DNA from: Lantana camara
Taxonomy: Eukaryota > Streptophyta > Magnoliopsida > Lamiales > Verbenaceae
NCBI GenBank assembly: GCA_037501455.1
Contig: CM074855.1
Coordinates: 33,513,001 to 33,577,000 of the forward strand
Length of the DNA: 64,000 nt
Direction: 5' to 3'
Below, piece after piece: positions 35,398 through 45,663 of the stretch (its first letter is position 1; the number at the start of each line of letters is the position of its first letter). The notes under the pieces are model-generated. The model searched no databases. It saw nothing but the letters and a program-made list of their open reading frames with translations, and had not been told where the DNA came from. The position numbers and the translations under genes were made by a program.

Positions 35398-35478
35398 GTA
35401 CACCCGGGGTGGTGTTTTGTTGGCCGTGTTGATTCCGGGGTGGATCGTTTGTTGTGTCTTTGGCCTCTTCGGTGTCAG
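35398..35478 (+). other. Predicted small exon 2 of LTR D
   Basis: 81 nt between TTGTTCAG and GTGAGGTTAGG. The same-sized exon with the same donor occurs in K, E2, F and I. Confidence 0.5.
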
Positions 35479-36498
35479 GTGAGGTTAGGATATAGTTACA
35501 CCTTATTGCAATGTGCTCGGTTTTGGTTGCATGTGATTAAATAAGCCTTATATGTATGTAAATAAGTGTGAAATATGTATTTGTTGAATATGTCTCGAGT
35601 TTGCAAGTATGTTAAGCAATGTACGAGCCTACGTATGCTTGGTTTGGAATGATTTATTATGATTTGCCACGTGAAGCTATGCTTCTGACCGTATACTTCT
35701 CATGAGCCATGTTTGGCAAGGACCGAGTGGATTGAAACGGAAAGTGGTTTGTCTACGTATATATGTATAAGTTATGTCTGTCTGTCTCTGTTGTAGCGGG
35801 TTATGATATGATATGTGTTTGTTGGGCCCCGGAGCTATGGGTAAGGAACCCTCGGGACGGCATAGGGCCGTCGAGGTTAAGCCTGTGCATAGTCTCCATA
35901 TGTCTGCAGAGGATCACCCCTGAACTCACCAGGAGGTTTGGTGAGGGAAGGAATCCTGAGGGTTTGAGTACTCGCAAGGCGCTCCCCTCGTTTGTATGGA
36001 TGGTTTGGGCGTATACACCCTTCCATCACCCGGAGTTGAGGATGATATGATATGATATGATTTGATATGTATGTAAGTTTTCTGTTTTGATTCTGATATG
36101 ATATGTTATGAGGAGATTGGGGGAGTCAGAGCTCGTACCCGCCGAGTTCTATATGATATGATATGTATGTTCTGTTAAGGTTTATGAAACGGGGATAGAT
36201 TCTAAGATAAATAAAAAGGGAGTTTTATAAGATAAGTTAAGTTTTGAATATGTTAAGACCTAATAGGTTTTGCTAAGTTGTTCGGTAAGTTAATTGGTTT
36301 GTTTGATTTGCTAAGTAAGCCCTTTATATACATGTATCACGGGAAATGATTTAGTGTGCAAAAACTATCCCTGCGTTCATGAACATTATGAGTTTGATAC
36401 GTGCCTTGCTCTTATATATATATATATAGTGTGAGTGCGTTAACCCCTCACTCAGTCAAGTTAAGACTGACCCCTCCCCTTTTACTGTTAGTTTGCAG
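35479..36498 (+). other. Predicted LTR intron 2 (gypsy D)
   Basis: Donor CAG then GTGAGG at 35479; pyrimidine-rich acceptor ending TAGTTTGCAG at 36498, after a cactcagtc...gactgacccc inverted repeat. Conserved in K, E2, F and H. Confidence 0.5.
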
Positions 36499-36932
36499 GT
36501 TCTGCTTGGAGTTCGTGCTAGGCGGAGTGAGTCTGTCTTTTGGAGTCTGTTCCTTGTCTTTGTCTAGTAGGTGGTCTTGCATTCACATTTCTTTAATTCG
36601 GTTTATGTATAAGATATGTTTGTTTACGCTATTCGGAATTTAATTATGAATATTTATGTATATTATTTGAGATTCGGGATTAGGTATTTATGCTAGTTGA
36701 ACCCGTCAACTGTTCATGAATGTCTGTTTATTGCATGACTTGTTTCGCTTCCGCATTCTCGTTTGGTTTGAGTTTTGCTTTCCGGGTCTAAGTTCCGCCT
36801 AGCCTAGGTGTGAGTTTGTCAGTCTCCCGTTCGCCACTGTTTGGTTCATGTACGGACTCTCCATTTCGTATGTGGATCGGACTTTGGTGCGGGGGATGTG
36901 GTGACCCACCGTGCGGGTGCTACATCCTTAAG

Positions 36933-36945
36933 TGGTATCAGAGCC
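36933..36945 (+). other. Primer-binding site of gypsy D
   Basis: tggtatcagagcc eight bases after the 5' LTR. Confidence 0.93.
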
Positions 36946-37274
36946 CCAGGTTGAAAAACCGGGGTTCAGTGTCAGGTCGTGTCTGTCTAAGTCGAACGGC
37001 ATAGGACAATTTGATTATGTGTGCATTTGCATCACAATTTGATAAGTTATGAATTTGAAATTTCAATACTTGGTTGAATTTATATTACGTGATGCATTGC
37101 ATTTCTTTGATGCTCTACTTGATTTACTACGTGACATGAGCACTTACTAATTGACATGCATATATATGTTAGTTGCTGAGTTTTTCAGGGTATCAGCGAA
37201 TTAGCAACCTTGTGGTCATTTACACTCGACCAAAGTTGTGATATCAAAAGCCGTTTCTAACCAAAGTATTAGCA

Positions 37275-38153
37275 ATGAATCCGATGGCTATGATGTACCA
37301 AGAATTCCTAGCATTCAAGCCTCCCCAATTTCGAGAAGGAAATGATGTAAAGGCTGAAGATTGGATTTCAGAGATAGAGGGAATTTTTGAAATATGGCCA
37401 CGCAACTCTCAAGATATGGCTCTCCTTGCTACATTTCTTTTGCAAGGACAAGCAAGACAGTGGTGGAAAAGGGTTGCTCAACAACTAGAGACTACGAACG
37501 AAGAGTTGACTTGGGAAGTATTTATTCAAGAATTCAGAAAGAGGTTTGCACCAGCTATTCTACAGGAGCGAAGACTTGAAGAATTCCTCAATCTGAAACA
37601 AGGAGATAGATCCGTTGTGGAATACATAGAAGAATTTGAAAGGTTGGGCTTATATGTGCCTCACATTATGGGTAATGATCAGATGAAGGCCAAATACTTC
37701 ATGGAAGGTCTTCGGGATGAATTTAAGGAAGCCTTAATTGCAAAGGATACGACCACGTGGGATAAAGCTACAAAGAAAGCACTAAGAGTCGAAACTTGGA
37801 TCCTGACAAAGGACAAGGAAGAAGAGGTATTGGGGTCTAAGGTCGAGTCGGGTTTATGCTCAAGTTTACAAGTAGAAGAAGAATCTCCTCAACATGGAAC
37901 TCGGGCTAAGAGAATTCGAGGAAAGAAACACAAGACCTGGAATACTTCAAGGTTGGGGAAAAGGCCCCAATTATGTGCTTATTGTGGAGGTACCACTCAT
38001 ACCTACGAAGCTTGTTGGGACAGATTGAAGAGGTGCTACATTTGCGGGTCAACGGAGCACAAGATTTCTGAGTGTGATCGACCGAGAGCTAACAAGCAAA
38101 AGGCACGGGATCAACGACTTCAAATTGGAAACCAACAAAAACCCAAAAGTTGA
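37275..38153 (+). CDS. Gypsy gag protein (element D)
   Basis: An intact 292-residue capsid protein of the retrotransposon gag family, which would package element RNA into cytoplasmic particles. The core domain covers about 15-170, with the typical LLQGQARQWW at 55-64 and a conserved FLNLKQGDRSVVEYIEEFERL-type helix region near 104-124. A basic segment (211-230) precedes two CCHC zinc knuckles: C234, C237, H242, C247 and C254, C257, H262, C267. The frame stops straight after, where an autonomous element would continue into protease and pol. The start is the first ATG of the frame, about 330 bp after the primer site and after a pyrimidine-AG (TTTTTCAG, to 37188) that may be a splice acceptor. 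The long LTRs and gag type suggest a Del/Tekay-like relative, which I hold loosely. Confidence 0.9.
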   Translation: MNPMAMMYQEFLAFKPPQFREGNDVKAEDWISEIEGIFEIWPRNSQDMALLATFLLQGQARQWWKRVAQQLETTNEELTWEVFIQEFRKRFAPAILQERRLEEFLNLKQGDRSVVEYIEEFERLGLYVPHIMGNDQMKAKYFMEGLRDEFKEALIAKDTTTWDKATKKALRVETWILTKDKEEEVLGSKVESGLCSSLQVEEESPQHGTRAKRIRGKKHKTWNTSRLGKRPQLCAYCGGTTHTYEACWDRLKRCYICGSTEHKISECDRPRANKQKARDQRLQIGNQQKPKS

Positions 38154-40114
38154 GGTAATTGCATTCATGGCACGGGCATTCATCCTCCATTTTAAATATT
38201 TCAATTATTTATTTTCGTGCCGTAATTGTTAATTGCCATTAATTGCTATTCATTATTAATTGTTGTTAATTGTTGATGCCACTATGTGTTTAAGTGAAGA
38301 TTAAGTGATGCATCTCATTTGCACTTTTACTCAACATGCATATTTAGTGTTTTATTTTAGGATATTTTCTTCATTCAAGTACCAAGTTGTGTTCGATGGG
38401 AATTGGAAGAGATGGTTTAGATACGGAATGAAATTGAGAAGTTACTTTGGAGTTCGGGTTGAGATATGGAGACGTGGAAAGTATGACGAAGAAGAATGAT
38501 TTGGGAGGTCCCGGTACCAAGTTGAAGAATTTAGGAATTGGGGTATATTTTGAAGAGAATTAAAGATTCGAGGTAGCTTATTTCACCAAGCACAAGGCAG
38601 GATTTGTTTTGGAGTTCGGATTTAAGAATAATGAAGAAAGTTAATTCTTGAAAATAATTAGAAGAAGACATCAAGATTCTCTACCGATGGAATTTAAACA
38701 AGAATAATAAGAGTTAGAACAAGAATTGATTTGGGAGCTGGGAACGAATCTAATCAACTGCAGTTTCAGGATATGGTGACCGCTTTCCATTTAACCATGT
38801 CCTGAAGAGAAGAATTTGCTAGGAAATTCTAATCGAGCCTCGATTGAACTTTAAGAGAAGGAAATTAAAGTATAGTAGAAGGTATTGGTTCGGGAGAGCC
38901 TACGGAACATATTACTACGGGAATTGGGTTATGGGATTCACTTCACTGAGTGGAATAGATCACACAAGAAATTACCTCAGGATTTCCAAAGAAAATCAAT
39001 AGCATTAATCAAGGGACGACGCACTTCCTTATATATTCAAGAGAAGGGTGCTAAGGTGAGGAGTTCGACACCAAATTTGAAGAACACTTATTGGGAAGGA
39101 ACTAAGATTTCGAGGCAAGATAATTATTGGAAATTCCACAATACACAAATGGAAAAAGAATTCGGGCCATGTGATTTGGAATAAATTTGGAGCACATCAG
39201 ATCTGCGGGGGAATTATAATGATTAATCAGTTTAAGGAATTCATATAGATTGGAGAAACAAGGATAGTTAAGAGTGAAGGATTAAATTCGAAGAACTAGC
39301 AAGGATACTTGTCGACCGTGGGATGAAGATTGACTTGATATTTGAAGTGTAAGAGATACCGGGGAATTTCAAGATATAGTCATGAGCAAGGAGATTTGGA
39401 TCAGAGTTATTTGAGCTAAACCACAACTGTGGGATTAAGATCCGGGTGGTATTCGAAGCTCGAGACACGTTGGGAATTTCAGAGCATAACCTGAAACCAA
39501 GAAATTCTGGCGTCGATCAATTCATCATAAAGATAAGATTCCAAAGCTTCGGTGAACGGTACATTAAACATACATACCACGTGCATCATCCATCTTTTGT
39601 TTTGCTTTGCTTTGGGTGTGTGTGTTGTAGTTGTAAGTTGTTGGTTACCCTCTGGGGTGACTTGAGTGTGCGAGTGTTGTTGTTTTACGGTAAGTTGAGG
39701 GTCGTGCTTTGCAACGGTCTTCTCCACAAGTTCCCGGAGTTCACGTTTGAGGTGATCAACGTTCGAATGTCAACTTCGAACCACAGGTTGAAGGTCCTTT
39801 TGGGAGGAGAGCGAGTGGTGAGAGTTCTTTAACAACACCACTCGTGGTCCCGAATTGTGGGTTGGTTTGGATTGATTCAAGCGGTGGGAGTTGAATCACT
39901 TGTGAGCCTCCTATCGTGCGAGAAGTCTGAGCTACTCCTAGTCGGGATCCAGTTCGTATGAAGCTTGAAGCAATGATCGAACCCCCTTCGTGCTTGGAAG
40001 ACCTTTCTCGGGCTAACCCTTGACGGAGTGTCGCGAGCCCGAACTTGGGTGAATACGGGAGAGTTGCTCGTCGTTTTTGTTACGAGCGGTGGAACCTGGG
40101 GGCCAGGTTCTCTT
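38154..40114 (+). other. Non-coding 3' internal region of gypsy D
   Basis: About 2 kb where pol would be. I recognise no protease, reverse transcriptase, RNase H or integrase motif in the open frames. Two unrecognised frames (38885-39184 and 39446-39832) have no domain I know. From about 39800 the sequence matches the internal 3' end at 49888-50260, so that tail is conserved between two families. Confidence 0.75.
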
Positions 40115-40127
40115 AAGGGGGGGAGAT
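40115..40127 (+). other. Polypurine tract of gypsy D
   Basis: aagggggggagat directly before the 3' LTR. Confidence 0.88.
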
Positions 40128-43082
40128 TGTGACGCCCCGTCTCTTCGGCATTCCAGGTACGGCGTCACGAGAGAGTTTATTTCAGTATTTTGTGAATTAT
40201 GTGATTTAGCATGCTTACGTGTCAACGTGATATTAATTTTAATTACGTGTGCCTTAGAATAATTAAATTGTACTTGGACTCAATTGTCCAATATTTGTAA
40301 TTTAGGGACCTAATTATAATTAGGACGTCTGAGCCTTCGGGGCTATTTGAGCTCGGGAATTCGAATTCGAATTCCGACCCTATCATTGAGTTCGTTTCGA
40401 TGATTCGGATTCAATGAATTACCCTTTTTATTTCTAAAGCCATTTGATAGCCCTATCGTTTTTAATCCGATCCGCGTGGACCGGATACCGTTTGAACCTA
40501 CCCGTTTTAACCGGCCCATTTGCCCGGCCCTAAAAAGGGCCAAGCCTTTCCTTCTCTCCCACTTTGATCGATCAGCAGCAAGGAAGAGAGGAAAAGAGAA
40601 GCATTTTCACCATTTTTGGCCAAGAAGCCTTGAGCTCGGGTTTGGGAGATCCAACCGTCCGATCAACGACCTAAGGTAAGATTTGTGACCCTTACATTAT
40701 GTGTTTTATTTTATCGTCTCTTTCGTGCCCCGGATATGTGTTATATGGCTAACTTGGGAAGATGATGAATAGTAACCGGGGTGTGAGTTTCGTATGCTCT
40801 AGGCCGTTTTACGGGTTCTAATGTGGAAATATGTGTTCCATATGTTATATGTGATTTATTGTGTTAATTTTGCATGATTTTATGGTTGGTTGTGGTTGTG
40901 TTTGTGTGTTGGTAGTGTTTCCCGTCGCCATTGCTGTTTCTGCTCTGTTTTTGTGAGCAGGATGGTCCGGAACGGCCGTTTCCGTTTTGGCCTTTGGGGC
41001 CGGAACGGCCCTTCCCATCCGCGTATGGGAACGGCCGTTCCCGTTTTGCTCTTGGGGTGGGAACGGCCCTTCCCGGGCTGGCGGCTGTGCCGAGAGTGGG
41101 AACGACCGTTCCCAGTTTGTACTGGGAACGGGAACGGCCGTTCCCATGGCCGGACCCTTCTACTGGGTCAAATTCGCGAGGGTGGATTTTTCCTTTTGGA
41201 AAAATCCGCGGGGGTGGATTTGAGGCAGTAGCTCTGGAAAAATCCGCTAGGGTGGATTTTTCCCTTTGGAAAAATCCATGGGGGTGGATTTTGCCACTTT
41301 TTCACTTTGCTTTGATTATGCATTCGTATGATTTTTAAATGCTTTTCTTTTGTATATTAATTGTTATAATTTGATTGTTTTGCATAATAGATTGTGAATA
41401 AATATGTTATGCTATGATTTGTGAACTTTATGATTTAATTGTGACATTTTATATATGAACGTGATCCATGACTTCATGACAATCATGAACATAAGCCGTG
41501 CGTCTATTTGGTTCATTCTTGTGTCTAAGTCTTGTTTTGTATTCAGTTTGTTCAGGTACACCCGGGGTGGTGTTTTGTTGGCCGTGTTGATTCCGGGGTG
41601 GATCGTTTGTTGTGTCTTTGGCCTCTTCGGTGTCAGGTGAGGTTAGGATATAGTTACACCTTATTGCAATGTGCTCGGTTTTGGTTGCATGTGATTAAAT
41701 AAGCCTTATATGTATGTAAATAAGTGTGAAATATGTATTTGTTGAATATGTCTCGAGTTTGCAAGTATGTTAAGCAATGTACGAGCCTACGTATGCTTGG
41801 TTTGGAATGATTTATTATGATTTGCCACGTGAAGCTATGCTTCTGACCGTATACTTCTCATGAGCCATGTTTGGCAAGGACCGAGTGGATTGAAACGGAA
41901 AGTGGTTTGTCTACGTATATATGTATAAGTTATGTCTGTCTGTCTCTGTTGTAGCGGGTTATGATATGATATGTGTTTGTTGGGCCCCGGAGCTATGGGT
42001 AAGGAACCCTCGGGACGGCATAGGGCCGTCGAGGTTAAGCCTGTGCATAGTCTCCATATGTCTGCAGAGGATCACCCCTGAACTCACCAGGAGGTTTGGT
42101 GAGGGAAGGAATCCTGAGGGTTTGAGTACTCGCAAGGCGCTCCCCTCGTTTGTATGGATGGTTTGGGCGTATACACCCTTCCATCACCCGGAGTTGAGGA
42201 TGATATGATATGATATGATTTGATATGTATGTAAGTTTTCTGTTTTGATTCTGATATGATATGTTATGAGGAGATTGGGGGAGTCAGAGCTCGTACCCGC
42301 CGAGTTCTATATGATATGATATGTATGTTCTGTTAAGGTTTATGAAACGGGGATAGATTCTAAGATAAATAAAAAGGGAGTTTTATAAGATAAGTTAAGT
42401 TTTGAATATGTTAAGACCTAATAGGTTTTGCTAAGTTGTTCGGTAAGTTAATTGGTTTGTTTGATTTGCTAAGTAAGCCCTTTATATACATGTATCACGG
42501 GAAATGATTTAGTGTGCAAAAACTATCCCTGCGTTCATGAACATTATGAGTTTGATACGTGCCTTGCTCTTATATATATATATATAGTGTGAGTGCGTTA
42601 ACCCCTCACTCAGTCAAGTTAAGACTGACCCCTCCCCTTTTACTGTTAGTTTGCAGGTTCTGCTTGGAGTTCGTGCTAGGCGGAGTGAGTCTGTCTTTTG
42701 GAGTCTGTTCCTTGTCTTTGTCTAGTAGGTGGTCTTGCATTCACATTTCTTTAATTCGGTTTATGTATAAGATATGTTTGTTTACGCTATTCGGAATTTA
42801 ATTATGAATATTTATGTATATTATTTGAGATTCGGGATTAGGTATTTATGCTAGTTGAACCCGTCAACTGTTCATGAATGTCTGTTTATTGCATGACTTG
42901 TTTCGCTTCCGCATTCTCGTTTGGTTTGAGTTTTGCTTTCCGGGTCTAAGTTCCGCCTAGCCTAGGTGTGAGTTTGTCAGTCTCCCGTTCGCCACTGTTT
43001 GGTTCATGTACGGACTCTCCATTTCGTATGTGGATCGGACTTTGGTGCGGGGGATGTGGTGACCCACCGTGCGGGTGCTACA
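40128..43082 (+). repeat. 3' LTR of gypsy D
   Basis: 2955 bp, same length as the 5' LTR, with one difference noticed (40514). Carries the same palindromes, hairpins and predicted splice sites, offset by 6158. Confidence 0.95.
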
Positions 43083-43523
43083 ATTAATATATAATTAGGT
43101 GGTTATATAATTAATATATAATCCATTTAATTATTAGAAAATTAGGGAATTTTCTAGTCTTGAGAATGAATTTTTCTAGAAAATATTTTCTCGAGTATTT
43201 AGGGAAATACACGCGGAACCCACACTCCGAGTGTTGAGTCGGGGATATTGCGGGGAAGCTCTGCCTGTCTCACGAAAGGGAAAGGAGTTGGAGAAATGCC
43301 GTTTGATAGCCATGTTTGCAGTACGGTAATTTTTTACAGTTATATTATTTTAAGCATGATAAATTATATGGTCTTAATTGTTAATTGCATGTTAGATATT
43401 TATCTGCTTAAGTGATTTAAAATTTATTATCAATTGCATGTATATACTTGAGTAAGATCCGGCTAGTCTTCTGCTATTATATTAAAATGTTTTAGAAATA
43501 TTTTAATACTTGTATTATAAACA
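43083..43523 (+). repeat. Copia J 3' LTR, segment 3 (end approximate)
   Basis: Starts with the duplicated attaa of D. The J LTR end could be the tataaaca at about 43516-43523, giving an LTR near 2.1 kb, close to the 1.95 kb of B. No primer site follows, as expected for a 3' LTR. The junction with CACTA sequence lies between 43523 and 43580. Confidence 0.5.
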
Positions 43524-43569
43524 AAATTTTAAAATGTGGTCCCGGACCGCTACTATGCTGGGCCCACCA

Positions 43570-45663
43570 CCCAGAAACCATTTCGAGCCTCCTCGATCAA
43601 ATGAAGCAACAGATGTTCCATGACGTCGAAAAAAGACGGTGGGAATACCCTTTCAAGTTTGCAAACAATGATAGGAATGTTTTTTTTCCATTTGGTCGAG
43701 ATCTCCAACTTGTAGAGTACTTGAACATAAATCCTTGAAAAATTTGCTCAAGTCCGCTAATGGTTTCCAAATATCGTCAGGCAATTCTTTGAATGCAATC
43801 GGTAACAACTGCTCCATAAAAATATGGCAGTCATGACTCTTCATTCCATGTATCTTTGCCGATTGAACGTCAACACACCTCCCCAAATTTGAGGAATAAC
43901 CATCAGGCATACAAAATTGTTTTATCCAATCACAAATTATCCGTTTTTACGCTAACGTAAGAGCATATTTAGCCTTCGGATTTACCCACCGCCCATTACC
44001 TGCAGAGGTTAATTCTAGTTCAGGCGCCTACACAGCTCTTGCATATCTAACCTTGTATTTACATTATCCTTTGTCTTTGTTGGGAAATCCATGACCCTGT
44101 TGAAGATATTATTAAAAATATTCTTCTCGATATGCATCACGTCTAAATTATGGTGTATCAAATGATCCTTCCAATAGGGAAATTCCCAGAAGATACTTTG
44201 TTTCTTCCAGTTATGAGACTCACCGCACCCCGGGATTTTTGGATTATCGGGATGATCCGTTACTTTTGGGAACCCTTCAACTTGCTCCCACAATTCATGT
44301 CCATTCAACATTTGTGGTGGAGGATCATATTCAGTTCGGTTTCTCTTGAAATTGACTCTGTTATTTCTGTACGGATGATTTATGTCAAGAAACATTCGAT
44401 GACAATCAAACCAACTGAATTTTCTTCCATTTTGCAAGTAAGTTGCCTTACTTTCTCCCATGCAATATGGATATGCTAATCTACCATGAGTGCTCCAACC
44501 AGGAAGCATTGCATACGCCGGGAAGTCATTGATAGTCCACATTAGTGTAGCTTTCATGCAAAAATTTTGCTTCGTAGAGGCATCATACGTGGGCACACCG
44601 ACTTCCCACAACTCTTTCAGCTCGTAAATTAATAATAGTAAATACATATCAATGTTCTGTTTCGGATTACTGGGTCCAGGAATGATACTTGTCAAGAAAA
44701 AATAGGGCATCGTCATACACATTTTCGGGGGAAGGTTATACTGTGTCACAATGATAGGCCAACATGAATATGATGCTGCTGATTGCGAATACGGAGTAAA
44801 TCCATCAGCGCATAATGCAAGTCTAACATTCCTAGGGTCACTTGCAAACTCAGGAAAAGTCTTGTCAAAATGTTTCCATGCTTTTCCAATAAGATGGATG
44901 ACATTGTCCCTTCTGGACGTTTATTCCTTACATGCCATGTCATGTGTGGTGCCGAACTCATTGATGCGTATAGCCGTTTTAGCCTTGGAATTAGAGGAAG
45001 ATAGTGCATTCTGGAGACAGGTGTGAATTTTCTCGATCCTCCTTGACCTTCTTTTTCCTCATAGCGAGCCGCACCACAAAATTTGCATTCCGTTAAGCCT
45101 ACATCATCCTTGTAATACAACATGCACCCTTTCACACAACAGTCACACAACATGAATGTTTATCGCACCCATCCCATACAGGTTTGTTAAATTCCTTTAA
45201 CAGATCGTAGAAGTTTTGTGTCTCTGGGTTAGGTGTCTCACCGTGACCTGACATTCCACCAACATCTTGCATGGCTGCATCAAAACACATCTCTCTGTAT
45301 CGACCTAAAGGATCTACATTGGTTTCATGATTTTGACTGATAGGGGTACCTAGATCAATAGACGGTATAGCAATCCCATGATCAATATGCGGCGCTTCCC
45401 CACCATGATCAGTCCAGTACCAATAGTTAGGTTTGAATCCATTAGCGTATAAATGGCGTCTCAAAATAATCAGGTTTCAGCAAGTCATACTTCCTTACGC
45501 ATTTCTTGCAAGGATAATGTATGATCCCTTCTCTGATAAATGGCTCTAACTTACTTGCATGCTCAATGAATGTCTCGATCCCTTGAACGTATTCTACCCT
45601 ACAACCACCCCGTTTAGGATTGGTACGATTATACATTCAAAGTCTGTGAGGAGGAATATCCAT
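43570..45663 (-). pseudogene. CACTA transposase (TNP2 type), broken and truncated
   Basis: Remains of the transposase that would bind the subterminal repeats and cut the CACTA ends in the nucleus. From the N end: a transposase-associated zinc domain (45442-45636; GIIHYPCKKCVRKYDLL), then the TNP2 core (44015-45153), including IPGPSNPKQNIDMYLLLLIYEL and WTINDFPAYAMLPGWSTHG, then a DUF4218-like part (43580-43910; MKSHDCHIFMEQLLPIAF, then KLERVFPPSFFDVMEHLL). Damage: from the ATG at 45663 the ninth codon is TGA, where Trp is plausible; frame changes near 45450, 45145 and 44748; a TAA between the core and the last part. The C-terminal end is missing, replaced by copia J. Introns could explain some frame changes, but the stops show a non-working gene. 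Confidence 0.85.

Larger units (their letters stand above)
33970..36924 (+). repeat. 5' LTR of gypsy D
   Basis: 2955 bp, TGTGACGCCCCG to GGGTGCTACA. Inside: a palindrome array, two perfect hairpins, predicted splice sites, a short TGATA repeat (36040-36060) and an AT microsatellite (about 36414-36427). Small open frames are not genes. Confidence 0.95.
33970..43082 (+). mobile_element. Gypsy element D: gag-only, non-autonomous, recent
   Basis: 9113 bp with two 2955-bp LTRs, a primer-binding site, one gag frame and a polypurine tract, but no protease, reverse transcriptase, RNase H or integrase. The target duplication attaa is perfect (33965-33969 and 43083-43087). I noticed one LTR difference (A at 34356, G at 40514), so it moved recently, probably with enzymes from a related autonomous element. 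The layout fits elements described as TR-GAG. Confidence 0.93.

Noticed and set aside
38885..39832. Frames at 38885-39184 and 39446-39832 as a pol fragment or extra gene of D.
   Set aside because: No protease, reverse transcriptase, RNase H or integrase motif, and the second frame overlaps the conserved non-coding tail.
33970..43082. The 3-kb repeat at 33970 and 40128 as a host duplication.
   Set aside because: TG...CA ends, primer site, polypurine tract, gag and the attaa duplication show that these are the LTRs of one element.
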